47,958 bases of DNA from QAMH01 sp900556425. GTDB taxonomy: Bacteria > Actinomycetota > Coriobacteriia > Coriobacteriales > QAMH01. Below, one piece after another: positions 8,985 through 16,690 of this stretch. The stretch covers positions 1 to 47,958 of the forward strand of contig CABRZR010000017.1 of assembly GCA_902475535.1 (NCBI GenBank), written 5' to 3'. Each line of letters opens with the position of its first letter. Positions within the stretch are counted from its first letter, which is position 1. The position numbers and the translations under genes were made by a program. A model generated the notes under the pieces. The model was not told the DNA's origin and searched no databases. It saw only the letters and a list, made by a program, of their open reading frames with translations.

Positions 8985-9033
8985 AGACCATATCTTGTGT
9001 TTGAAGCGTCTGAAAATCCACAATATCTTGTGG
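8985..9033 (-). promoter_or_regulatory. Paired NrdR boxes upstream of nrdD
   Basis: Two 16-bp sites, at 8985-9000 (ending CCATATCTTGTGT) and 9018-9033 (CCACAATATCTTGTGG), match the NrdR consensus ACACwATATmTwGTGT at most positions. The second is a perfect 6-bp dyad, CCACAA and TTGTGG. Their starts are 33 bp apart, close to three helical turns, the usual arrangement for NrdR operators. They lie upstream of nrdD and would overlap its promoter. Confidence 0.7.
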
Positions 9034-9347
9034 ATAAATTGGCTTGACATCACAAGATTTGGTATTTTCACAGGTAAAACGTATCAGGAAAGTAGATAAG
9101 CAACCTGTAACGGCCTGAAAAAATTTTCGACGAAATCCACCAACGGAAGCCCGAGTATCTTGGTCATTTACGGCGAAATAATAAGCTCCGCAACTGACTA
9201 AGATATTTGGGCGTTTGAAGAATCTTGTTCGCTGTCGTGGATAGCCCATATTTTGCACGAGGCGGGTCACGTAAAAAATCCGCAAGTTCGCGGTCAGAAC
9301 GCATCCTGCCCGTGTGACCAACTTATAGGGCCCCAAAAAGGGAGAGA

Positions 9348-9413
9348 AGACAATTGTCGCCGGGGCAGTTTTGTCTTTGGAGGAGACAATTGTCGCCGGG
9401 GCAGTTTTGTCTT
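9348..9413. repeat. Two identical 30-bp direct repeats, GACAATTGTC/TTTTGTC family
   Basis: Two identical 30-bp units lie at 9348-9377 and 9384-9413, a period of 36 bp. Each starts AGACAATTGTCGCCGG and ends CAGTTTTGTCTT. Each unit is an imperfect inverted repeat related to the elements at 5115-5147 and 42206-42232. There are only two units, so it is not a CRISPR array. Confidence 0.8.
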
Positions 9414-9415
9414 GG

Positions 9416-9450
9416 AAATGAGACAACTGCTCAGAGCAACTGTCTCATTT
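9416..9450. repeat. Palindrome, GAGACA..TGCTC family
   Basis: This is an inverted repeat of 17-bp arms (9416-9432 and 9434-9450) around a single A, with two mismatched pairs. It is a diverged copy of the perfect palindrome at 6631-6667 and abuts the direct repeats to its left and the gdhA terminator to its right. Confidence 0.8.
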
Positions 9451-9451
9451 C

Positions 9452-9488
9452 AAAAGGAAGGGGAGATGACGTATGCATCTCCCCTTCC
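9452..9488 (-). terminator. Rho-independent terminator of gdhA
   Basis: A perfect 12-bp stem (GGAAGGGGAGAT, 9456-9467, pairing with 9477-9488) and a 9-base loop are followed on the minus strand by TTTT (9455-9452). It lies 23 bp past the gdhA stop codon. Confidence 0.75.
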
Positions 9489-9511
9489 CGCGAATCTCTA
9501 TGATGTCGTGA

Positions 9512-10849
9512 CTAGACGATGCCCTGGGCCATCATCGCATCGGCAACCTTGAGGAAGCCCGCGATGTTCGCGCCCATGACGTAGTTGCCCTCGTGACCGT
9601 ACTCGCGTGCGGCATCGTCAGCGGCGTGGAAGATACCCTGCATGATCTTGCGCAGGCGGTCGTCGACCTCCTCGAAGGTCCAGGAGAGGCGCTCGGAGTT
9701 CTGGCTCATCTCCAGGCCGCTCGTGGCAACGCCACCGGCATTGGCGGCCTTGCCCGGGAAGAACGCGACGCCGTTTTGCTGCAGGTACTGAGTCGCCTCG
9801 AGCGTGGTCGGCATGTTCGCGCCCTCGGTGAGGATCTTGCAGCCGTTGGCGACGAGGTTCTTGGCGTCCTCGATGTGCACCTCGTTCTGCGTCGCACATG
9901 GCATGGCGATATCGCAAGGGGTGACCCACACGCCAGCGCCCTCGTGATACTCGACGGTCTTGTGATCGCAACGCTTGGCATACTCGCTCAGGCGGCCACG
10001 CTCGACTTCCTTGATCTGCTTGACGAGGTCAAGGTCGATGCCGGACGGGTCGTAGACCCAGCCCGTGGAATCGGACATGGTGACGACGGTCGCGCCGAGC
10101 TGCGTGGCCTTCTCGCAGGCGTAGATGGCGACGTTGCCCGAACCGGACAGGCACACCGTCTTGCCCTTGTAGGAATCGTTGTTGCAGTTGAGGTACTCCT
10201 CGGTGAAGTACACAGCACCATAGCCGGTTGCCTCGGTGCGGGCCAGCGAACCACCGTAGGAGAGGCCCTTGCCCGTGAGCACGCCGGTCCACTCGTTGCG
10301 GATGCGCTTGTACTGGCCGAACATGAAGCCAATCTCGCGCGCACCCGTACCGATATCGCCGGCGGGCACGTCGGTGTCGGCACCGATGTGACGCTGCAGC
10401 TCGGTCATGAAGGACTGGCAGAAGCGCATGACCTCACCGTCGCTGCGGCCCTTGGGATCGAAGTCACAGCCACCCTTGCCGCCACCCATCGGCAACGTGG
10501 TAAGGCTGTTCTTGAAGACCTGCTCGAAGCCGAGGAACTTCAGGATGGAGAGGTTCACGCTCGGATGCAGGCGCAGACCGCCCTTGTAGGGGCCAATGGC
10601 GCTGTTGAACTGCACGCGGAAGGCGCGATTGACCTGAACTTTGCCGGCATCATCCACCCACGGCACACGGAAGGTGATGATGCGCTCGGGCTCGACGATG
10701 CGCTCGAGCAGACCGGCCTCCTCGTACTCGGGATGAGCTTCGATGACGGGCTCGAGGGACTCGAGAACCTCGGTCACGGCCTGGATGAACTCAGGCTGGT
10801 CGGCATCCTTTGCCTTGACCTGTTCGATAATGCGCTGTACGTAACTCAC
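9512..10849 (-). CDS. gdhA: NADP-specific (hexameric) glutamate dehydrogenase
   Basis: This 445-residue cytoplasmic enzyme interconverts 2-oxoglutarate plus ammonium and glutamate. The dimerisation domain comes first, then the substrate site with the catalytic lysine motif PMGGGKGG, followed by CDFDPKGRSD. The Rossmann NAD(P) domain follows, with SGSGNVA. Length and motifs match the small hexameric GdhA type. The start is GTG with AGGAG about 7 bases before it. It stands alone with its own terminator and is divergent from the HdrD-like gene across a region filled by a perfect 35-bp-arm palindrome. With GltBD at 36-42 kb the cell has both ammonium-assimilation routes. Coenzyme preference is inferred from family length only. 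Confidence 0.95.
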   Translation of the reverse strand: MSYVQRIIEQVKAKDADQPEFIQAVTEVLESLEPVIEAHPEYEEAGLLERIVEPERIITFRVPWVDDAGKVQVNRAFRVQFNSAIGPYKGGLRLHPSVNLSILKFLGFEQVFKNSLTTLPMGGGKGGCDFDPKGRSDGEVMRFCQSFMTELQRHIGADTDVPAGDIGTGAREIGFMFGQYKRIRNEWTGVLTGKGLSYGGSLARTEATGYGAVYFTEEYLNCNNDSYKGKTVCLSGSGNVAIYACEKATQLGATVVTMSDSTGWVYDPSGIDLDLVKQIKEVERGRLSEYAKRCDHKTVEYHEGAGVWVTPCDIAMPCATQNEVHIEDAKNLVANGCKILTEGANMPTTLEATQYLQQNGVAFFPGKAANAGGVATSGLEMSQNSERLSWTFEEVDDRLRKIMQGIFHAADDAAREYGHEGNYVMGANIAGFLKVADAMMAQGIV

Positions 10850-10957
10850 GGTTTTCTCCTTGTCTATGACGGGACGCGTGCATTATAGGTTTTGAAGTTC
10901 CCATAACGTTGCCGAATTAATGAAATCGAAACATTCGCGAACACGAGGGCGGGCAGT

Positions 10958-11035
10958 GGGACTGGGACAAGGGGACAGGTCATTTGTCCCACGAACCCCA
11001 GTGGGACAAATGACCTGTCCCCTTGTCCCAGTCCC
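10958..11035. repeat. Perfect 35-bp-arm inverted repeat, GGGACAGGTCATTTGTCCC family
   Basis: Left arm 10958-10992 and right arm 11001-11035 are exact reverse complements, with an 8-base loop (GAACCCCA). Each arm contains GGGACAGGTCATTTGTCCC, the sequence of the shorter elements at 15904-15934 and 42241-42271, so this looks like two such elements head to head. It lies between the divergent gdhA and HdrD-like genes, so it does not act as a terminator for either. Confidence 0.9.
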
Positions 11036-11088
11036 CGAGCGTTATCCACCGTGGTAAAGTAGCAGAACATACGTTTTGGGGAGGAACC

Positions 11089-12288
11089 ATGAGCCTGCTT
11101 CAATCTAGCGACGAATACTGGGAGTTCCTGGGACAGTGCACGCAGTGCGGACATTGCACGCAAGCCTGCGAGTCGCTCACCATGGCCGACATGACACTCG
11201 GCGACATCGCCAAGGGCCTGCTCGACGCCCAGCGCAATGCCAATTCGGCCGAGGAACTTGCCATCGAGCTCGCCAGCAATCCACAGCTTACCCAGGCGGT
11301 GCGCGGTTGCTTCTTCTGTACGAGCTGCAAGAACACCTGCTTCGCGCACAACAACGTCTCCAATCTCATATATCACGCGCGCGATGATTACCAGAAGCTC
11401 GGCCTCATCCCCCGTGACACCTACTCGAGCGTCGAGGTCGATCGTGAATGGGACATCTTCACCGCCTATCGTGCCATCTACGGTATCGACCTTACCGATC
11501 TCACGCGTCACATCGAGACCGCGACCCATGGCGCCGCGACGGATTGCGAGATCGCATTCTTCCCCGGTTGCTCGCTTGCGGCCTACGCGCCCGAGCTCAC
11601 GCGCGAGATCTTCGAAACACTCGACGAGCTGGGCGGCAAGACGACGATGATCGACCACTGCTGTGGATCGCCGCTCAAGAGCGCGGGATTTTTCGACCGC
11701 GCCGAAGCTCTCTGCGACCATAGCTGCGCGGAAATCGCGTCGTCTGGTGCACACACGCTTATCTGCGTATGCCCCGGTTGCAAGAACGCCATGCAGGCCG
11801 CCCTCGACCGCAATGGCATGGACGTGCGTGCCGTGAGCCTCTCGGCGTTCCTCCTCGAGCACGGCTTCACGCCCAAGCACCCGCTTCCCGAGGGGAATTA
11901 CTGCATGTCCAAGGCATGCCAAGACCGCGATGGCAGCTGCCTGGATGCCACCCTGGAGGTGCTCGGCCTCGACGAGGACACAGTCGAGATCTTCCACGGC
12001 TGCTGCGGTGCCGGTGGTGCGGTCAACTCGTTTGAGCCTGACCGCGTGGACGTCCAGACCGAAGTGAAACTCTCGTTCGCGCCCGAGGGCTCGACCGTCG
12101 TTACCATGTGTCCCACCTGCACCTATACCTATGCCTTCTACCTGATGAACCACCCGCGCGAGCTCGGCAACAAGCACTATGCCGAGCTGCTCTTCGACAC
12201 CCAAATAGATTGGGACCTCGTCTACGCGCAACTCTCGGGCATGTGGACGGGCGAGTACGGTCCGTGGCTTTCGCAGGTCTTCGCATAG
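11089..12288 (+). CDS. HdrD-like Fe-S protein with two CCG domains
   Basis: This 399-residue protein carries a ferredoxin-type motif CTQCGHCTQAC (C17, C20, C23, C27) and a second set, CFFCTSCKNTC, giving two [4Fe-4S] clusters. Two full cysteine-rich CCG repeats follow. The first has PGCSLA, DHCCGS and CPGC; the second has SKACQD, HGCCGAGG and CPTC. This is the arrangement of heterodisulfide reductase subunit D and GlpC/LutA-type electron-transfer subunits, whose CCG repeats bind noncubane clusters. No signal peptide or membrane segment is seen. The start at 11089 has GGGGAGG before it. An FAD-dependent oxidoreductase follows within 16 bp, implying a two-protein redox complex with unknown donor and acceptor. 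No HdrA or HdrC gene is adjacent. Confidence 0.85.
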   Translation: MSLLQSSDEYWEFLGQCTQCGHCTQACESLTMADMTLGDIAKGLLDAQRNANSAEELAIELASNPQLTQAVRGCFFCTSCKNTCFAHNNVSNLIYHARDDYQKLGLIPRDTYSSVEVDREWDIFTAYRAIYGIDLTDLTRHIETATHGAATDCEIAFFPGCSLAAYAPELTREIFETLDELGGKTTMIDHCCGSPLKSAGFFDRAEALCDHSCAEIASSGAHTLICVCPGCKNAMQAALDRNGMDVRAVSLSAFLLEHGFTPKHPLPEGNYCMSKACQDRDGSCLDATLEVLGLDEDTVEIFHGCCGAGGAVNSFEPDRVDVQTEVKLSFAPEGSTVVTMCPTCTYTYAFYLMNHPRELGNKHYAELLFDTQIDWDLVYAQLSGMWTGEYGPWLSQVFA

Positions 12289-12303
12289 GAGGGGATGACG
12301 AGC

Positions 12304-13581
12304 ATGAACGCACATGAGATGACAGACGCGGCTCCCGTTGCCATCATCGGTTTCGGCGCTGCCGGCTTCAACGCCGCCGTCGGCTTGCGAACAAATGGCT
12401 ACACGGGCCCCATACGCGTGTTTTCAGACACCGAAACGCTTCCCTACAGCCCCATACTCACTTCCTACTACGCGGGCGGAGAGCTCGATTACGAGGAGTG
12501 CTTCCCGTGGAGCCAGGCCGAAGTCGACGAACTCGGCCTCGACATCGTACGGGAAGGCCCCGTCATCAAGCTCGATACCAAGGACCATCTCGTGTATACG
12601 AGCCAAAGCTCCTATCCGTACTCCAAGTGCGTCATTGCGTCGGGTTCCGTTCCCACGCCCGTCGGCTTCCCGCGCGATTGCGGCTATGCCCCGCTCATGC
12701 TCAGGACCATGGACGATGCCGAACGTCTCAAGGCCGCCATCGCCAATTCCGGCTGCAAGCGCATGCTCGTGAGCGGAACCTCCATGGTCTCGCTCAAGAC
12801 GGTCGAGGCGTGCCTCAACCGCGGCGTGGAGGTCACGCTCGTCGGCATCATGGACCACGTGCTCGACATGAACGCGCTGCCCCAGGCAGCCGAACGGTTC
12901 GAGCAGGGTCTCGTCACGCAGGGGGTCACCCTCAAGCTCGCCAACCCCATCAAGGCGGTGGATGTCATCGAAGATGCCGCGCACCCCCTTGGTCGTCGCC
13001 TCGAGGTCACCTTTGCCAATGGCGATGTCGAGGACTTTGACGAGATCTTCGTCGCCCACGGCATGCGCAACAACCTCGGCTTCGTCGAGGAGGGATCTCT
13101 CGCGATGGATCGCGGCATCATAGTCGACGAGTTCATGCACTCGAGCGACCCGGACGTCTATGCCGCCGGTGACGTCGTGCAGGCGACCGAGCTCATCAGC
13201 GGCGAGAAGCGCATCGTCGGCATCTGGAAGAACGCCGCGCTCCAAGGCGCATGCGCAGGCCGGGCAATTGCCGCCGAGCTTGCCGGCGACGAGCCTTCAC
13301 GGCCCTGCCCCGAATCGCTCGCGATGAACACCATCTGCGTGCGCGAGACGCTCTTCATCTCGGCCGGCACCATCATGCTCGATGACAATAGCCGCGTGGA
13401 GACGGAAGTCGACGACACCATGACCGTCGTGCGCATCTTCGAGACCTCCTCCGATGGCACGGAGAGGCTCGTAGGATTCAACATCGCATGCGATACGGAC
13501 GAGCCGGGCGGGGATGCCTACGACCTGGGCGCCATGCTCACCATGCGCATACGCGAGGACTGCACCCGAGCGGAAAAATGA
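12304..13581 (+). CDS. FAD-dependent pyridine nucleotide-disulfide oxidoreductase family protein
   Basis: This 425-residue Pyr_redox_2-fold flavoprotein has an N-terminal FAD-binding motif, IGFGAAG (G16, G18, G21), and a second FAD motif with DVYAAGDV near residue 280. In the internal NAD(P)H-binding position, where G-x-G-x-x-G is usual, it reads SGTSMVS (157-163). Pyridine nucleotide binding may therefore be weak or absent, and the HdrD-like partner could be the electron donor. The start at 12304 was preferred to 12295 because GGAGGGG lies directly against the latter. Its TGA stop lies inside a palindrome (13575-13611). It forms an operon with the HdrD-like gene. Confidence 0.82.
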   Translation: MNAHEMTDAAPVAIIGFGAAGFNAAVGLRTNGYTGPIRVFSDTETLPYSPILTSYYAGGELDYEECFPWSQAEVDELGLDIVREGPVIKLDTKDHLVYTSQSSYPYSKCVIASGSVPTPVGFPRDCGYAPLMLRTMDDAERLKAAIANSGCKRMLVSGTSMVSLKTVEACLNRGVEVTLVGIMDHVLDMNALPQAAERFEQGLVTQGVTLKLANPIKAVDVIEDAAHPLGRRLEVTFANGDVEDFDEIFVAHGMRNNLGFVEEGSLAMDRGIIVDEFMHSSDPDVYAAGDVVQATELISGEKRIVGIWKNAALQGACAGRAIAAELAGDEPSRPCPESLAMNTICVRETLFISAGTIMLDDNSRVETEVDDTMTVVRIFETSSDGTERLVGFNIACDTDEPGGDAYDLGAMLTMRIREDCTRAEK

Positions 13582-13611
13582 GACACTTGCTCAGAGCAAC
13601 TGTCTCATTTT
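13575..13611. repeat. Palindrome, GAGACA..TGCTC family, supplying a stop codon
   Basis: Arms 13575-13592 and 13594-13611 pair around a single A with one mismatch. The sequence is almost that of the perfect copy at 6631-6667. Its left arm contains the TGA stop codon (13579-13581) of the preceding FAD-oxidoreductase gene. The next gene starts 18 bp to the right. Confidence 0.85.
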
Positions 13612-13628
13612 GCAAAGAAGGATGAGAG

Positions 13629-15065
13629 ATGACCGATAAGAAAGCCCGTCGCTTCAACCTGACCACGTGGATACTCATATCGCTTGTCGCGGGCATCATC
13701 GTGGGCCTCGCGTGCAGCTATCTCATTCCGGCCGGCTCACCCGCCGACGACATCTTCATCGAGGGCATCTGCTACGTCTGCGGCCAATGGTTCGTGCGCC
13801 TCATGCAGATGCTCGTCGTTCCGCTCGTCTTCTGCTCGATCGTCTGCGGTGCGGCGTCCATGAGCGACCCCAAGATGCTCGGCAAGGTCGGCATCGGCAC
13901 CATCGCAATCTACTTGCTCACCACGGCGCTTGCCGTCGTCATCGCCATCATGCTTGCCGAGGTCTGCAAGCCGGGTGTGGGGCTTGACATGGCAGCCGTC
14001 GTCGCCGTCGAGCCAACCGTGACAACAACCGAGCAAACCTTCGCCGAGATGCTCATCAACATCATCCCCAAGAACGTCGTGACAGCGATGAACAACGGCG
14101 ACATGCTTCCCATCATCTTCTTCGCCCTCATGCTCGGCTTCATCTTGGGACGTCTTGGCAAGAAGGTCGCCACGGTCAATCGCTTCTTCACGCAATTCAA
14201 CGCCATCATGATGAAGATGATCGGCGTCATCCTGCGCGTCGCCCCCATCGGCATCTTCTGCCTCATCACGCGCACCTTCTGCAATTTGGGCATCTCGGGC
14301 GTGCTGCCCATGGTCAAGTTCATCGGCACCGTGTACCTCGGACTTGCCGTGCAACTGCTCGTCGTCTACATGCTCATCCTCTTCATCGGCACGCGCCTCA
14401 ACCCCTTCCACTTCCTGCACAAGTTCTGGCCGGTCATGGCATTCGCGTTCTCCACGAGCTCGAGCAACGCCACCATCCCGCTCAATATGGAGACGCTCGA
14501 GAAGAAGATGGGTGTCGACAATCGCGTCGCCTCTTTCACCATTCCGCTGGGTGCCACCATCAACATGGACGGCACCGCCATCATGCAGGGTGCTGCCGTC
14601 GTCTTCATCGCCCAGGCATTTGGCATTGACCTTACGTTCGCCGCACTCGTCACCGTCGTACTCACGGCCGTGACCGCCTCCATTGGCACGGCCGGCGTAC
14701 CCGGCGTGGGCACCATCATGCTCGCCATGGTCTTCGACTCCATCGGACTTCCTGCCGAGGGTGTTGCGATGATCATGGGCATCGACCGCCTCCTCGACAT
14801 GGGTCGCACCGCCATCAACATCACGGGCGATGCCGTCGTCACGACCGTCATGGCGAACTTCGTCGGATTGCTCGACAAGGACGTATACCGCAACAAGGAC
14901 TACGGTGCGATCAGCGAGTCGGAACTCGATGCACCGACCGACCCCGTCGATTATGATGAGTTTACCGAGCATGGCGATCCCATCGAAGTTGGCGAGCAGG
15001 GAGAGCCGGATCGATTCAAGGACATGGACTACCCAACTGTCGGCAAGGGAGCAGACAATGAGTAA
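13629..15065 (+). CDS. Dicarboxylate/amino acid:cation symporter (DAACS family)
   Basis: This 478-residue inner-membrane secondary transporter imports an acidic amino acid or C4-dicarboxylate with Na+ or H+. It has about eight membrane helices plus re-entrant loops. Family signatures are visible: the serine-rich hairpin FSTSSSNATIPLNM, the unwound-helix motif GATINMDGTA, and TDAxxNxxGD-like DMGRTAINITGDAV near the end. A charged cytoplasmic tail of about 55 residues follows. The DMGRT motif resembles DctA/GltP more than SstT, but the substrate is not certain. It follows the palindrome at 13575-13611 and overlaps the start of the alpha/beta hydrolase by 8 bases. Confidence 0.9.
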   Translation: MTDKKARRFNLTTWILISLVAGIIVGLACSYLIPAGSPADDIFIEGICYVCGQWFVRLMQMLVVPLVFCSIVCGAASMSDPKMLGKVGIGTIAIYLLTTALAVVIAIMLAEVCKPGVGLDMAAVVAVEPTVTTTEQTFAEMLINIIPKNVVTAMNNGDMLPIIFFALMLGFILGRLGKKVATVNRFFTQFNAIMMKMIGVILRVAPIGIFCLITRTFCNLGISGVLPMVKFIGTVYLGLAVQLLVVYMLILFIGTRLNPFHFLHKFWPVMAFAFSTSSSNATIPLNMETLEKKMGVDNRVASFTIPLGATINMDGTAIMQGAAVVFIAQAFGIDLTFAALVTVVLTAVTASIGTAGVPGVGTIMLAMVFDSIGLPAEGVAMIMGIDRLLDMGRTAINITGDAVVTTVMANFVGLLDKDVYRNKDYGAISESELDAPTDPVDYDEFTEHGDPIEVGEQGEPDRFKDMDYPTVGKGADNE

Positions 15066-15882
15066 CTACCAAGTTGAGGACCTGATTCTCGAGCATGACG
15101 AGAAGAGCATCTTCGGCCGCATCTATCTTCCTGACGAAGCCGCGAACGGCAAGCGCGTGCCACTCGTGATCTGCGCCCATGGCTTCGGCGGCAACAACGA
15201 GTCCTGCGAAGCCTACGCACGTGAGTTCGCAAAGCGCGGCTATGCAGCCTGCTGCCTCGATTTCTGTGGTGCGACTAACTCCAAATCGAGTGGCGACACG
15301 AGCGAGATGACCATCTTCACCGAGCAGGCGGATATGGAAGACGCCTATACGGAGCTTGCAGAGCTCAGCTACGTCGACCTCAATAACGTCTTCCTCTTTG
15401 GCATGAGCATGGGCGGTGCCGTTGCCGCACTTGCCGCCGCAAGCAAGAGCAACCTCATCAAGGGGCTCATCCTGCTTTATCCCGCCTTCAGCATTCCCGG
15501 TGACGTGCGACGCGCATGGCCCAATCGCGACGAGTTTCCCGAGAGCTTTGGGATTTTCAACGCCGAGGTCGGTCGCGCCTTCATCGAGGCGATTTACGAT
15601 TTCGACTTTTACGAGCACATCACCAAATACGCCGGCCCCGTGCTTATCCTGCACGGCATGAGTGACGACATCGTCGCATCGGGCTATTCCGTACGCGCCG
15701 TCAACATCTACCCGCGTGCAGACCTCGAACTCATCGGGGAGGTCGGTCACGGCTTTACGGGCGGTGCCTTCAAATACGCCGTACGCAAGATCGTCGGCTT
15801 CCTCGATGAGGAGGCTGACCTCCCCGACGAGTCAGGCCTTAACGGCGACCTGAACTTCAAGGGCGGCGGGATGTTCGGCTAA
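15058..15882 (+). CDS. Alpha/beta hydrolase (serine esterase/acyl hydrolase type)
   Basis: This 274-residue hydrolase has a complete catalytic triad by inspection: nucleophile Ser in GMSMGG (residues about 118-123), Asp in HGMSDDIV (about 200), and His in GEVGHGFTGG (about 230). HGFGG near residue 40 forms the oxyanion-hole strand turn. It is similar to BD-FAE/dienelactone hydrolase-like cytoplasmic esterases. Its ATG (15058) lies inside the end of the symporter gene, overlapping by 8 bases, so translation is probably coupled. This suggests it acts on, or releases, the transported compound, but the substrate is unknown. A longer frame extending upstream is shadow sequence within the symporter gene. 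Confidence 0.85.
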   Translation: MSNYQVEDLILEHDEKSIFGRIYLPDEAANGKRVPLVICAHGFGGNNESCEAYAREFAKRGYAACCLDFCGATNSKSSGDTSEMTIFTEQADMEDAYTELAELSYVDLNNVFLFGMSMGGAVAALAAASKSNLIKGLILLYPAFSIPGDVRRAWPNRDEFPESFGIFNAEVGRAFIEAIYDFDFYEHITKYAGPVLILHGMSDDIVASGYSVRAVNIYPRADLELIGEVGHGFTGGAFKYAVRKIVGFLDEEADLPDESGLNGDLNFKGGGMFG

Positions 15883-15903
15883 GCGCAACGCGGGCTTGCT
15901 TTC

Positions 15904-15934
15904 GTGGGACAAGGGGACAGGTCATTTGTCCCAC
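15904..15934. repeat. Palindrome, GGGACAGGTCATTTGTCCC family, between convergent genes
   Basis: This 31-bp element begins GTGGGACAA and ends TTTGTCCCAC, with a GGGGACAGGTCA centre. It differs at one base from 42241-42271 and shares its GGGACAGGTCATTTGTCCC part with the double element at 10958-11035. It lies between the convergent hydrolase and lutC ends; no T-tract follows, so terminator function is uncertain. Confidence 0.8.
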
Positions 15935-15952
15935 TTGTCCGCCCGAATATGC

Positions 15953-16690
15953 TTAGGCCTGACTGTGCAGGCCGCGCCCCTCGATGACGATGTAGTGAAC
16001 CGCCATCGGACCGTGAACGCCCTCGACGCGCACGAGCTCGATGTCCGCCGTCGCCGACGGACCGCTGATGAAGCAGATCTGCGAGGGTAGGTTCTCGCCC
16101 GCCGGTGCGCCTTCCTCGTCGAGCGCCGCAAGCCAGTCACCCATCGTCGCCTTCACATCGGCCGCGTTGACGATGGCGATGTGGACGGTTGGCAGCAGGC
16201 TGATGGAGCGACCGCATTTCTCGCTGCACGGTTGAACAATGGTCGCGGTCTCTGCGATGCCACCCTGGGCAAACGTAATGCCGTAACGTGCGACATTGCA
16301 TGCATCGACCATGGCATCACGACCGGCCGTTGCGTCCCAACGCGTAAGACCCGTGACTGCGTCGCACTTCTCGAGCGCAGCGGGGATGTGCATTTTCTCG
16401 ATGCGGTGGTCGTCTGCATAGACGACCGAACCGGCCTCGTCATCTGCCTTGATGATATCGACAATCGTCTGGGCGACCTCCGTCGACTTGCAACGGTGCA
16501 CGCCCACTTGCACCTTTTGCGCCTCGTCGACGAACATATCGACGAGTTGCGGATGATCGAGGCCATCGGTGAGACGTGCAGGAGGGTTCTTCTCGTAGTC
16601 GAGCGGCTGCACGTCCTGCGGAACAGCCTCGTGCCCCAATTGCTGGGAGATGGGAGCCAGGAAGCTCTCGAGTGTTGCGCGCTCCATCAT
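15953..16690 (-). CDS. lutC: LutC-type LUD domain protein of lactate utilisation
   Basis: This 245-residue LUD-domain protein is the LutC (YkgG) component of the three-subunit L-lactate dehydrogenase complex LutABC. It shows the domain's SLLPTVHIAIV strand and the C-terminal GPSATADIELVRVEGVHGP block near the end of the protein. The ATG overlaps the lutB stop (ATGA-type junction, 16687-16690), and AAGGG precedes it. A second ATG follows directly and cannot be excluded. It is the last gene of the lutA-lutB-lutC operon on the minus strand. Confidence 0.9.
   Translation of the reverse strand: MMERATLESFLAPISQQLGHEAVPQDVQPLDYEKNPPARLTDGLDHPQLVDMFVDEAQKVQVGVHRCKSTEVAQTIVDIIKADDEAGSVVYADDHRIEKMHIPAALEKCDAVTGLTRWDATAGRDAMVDACNVARYGITFAQGGIAETATIVQPCSEKCGRSISLLPTVHIAIVNAADVKATMGDWLAALDEEGAPAGENLPSQICFISGPSATADIELVRVEGVHGPMAVHYIVIEGRGLHSQA

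Larger units (their letters stand above)
8906..9511. other. 606-bp intergenic region between nrdD and gdhA
   Basis: No credible gene is seen here. From the nrdD side it holds the nrdD leader and paired NrdR boxes (8985-9033), an AT-richer stretch without recognised features (9034-9340), two identical 30-bp repeats (9348-9413), a palindrome (9416-9450) and the gdhA terminator (9452-9488). A 174-codon open frame crossing it on the minus strand (8902-9426) was judged spurious because it runs through the repeats and has no recognisable domain. Confidence 0.7.

Noticed and set aside
9348..9413. A possible CRISPR array
   Set aside because: There are only two units, each itself palindromic, with a 6-bp spacer, and no cas gene is seen.
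8902..9426. A 174-codon minus-strand frame in the nrdD-gdhA gap
   Set aside because: It covers the NrdR boxes and the two identical 30-bp repeats; no domain or ribosome site supports it.
10864..12315. A minus-strand frame opposite the HdrD-like gene
   Set aside because: It runs through the 35-bp palindrome and is antisense to cysteine motifs that are clearly coding.
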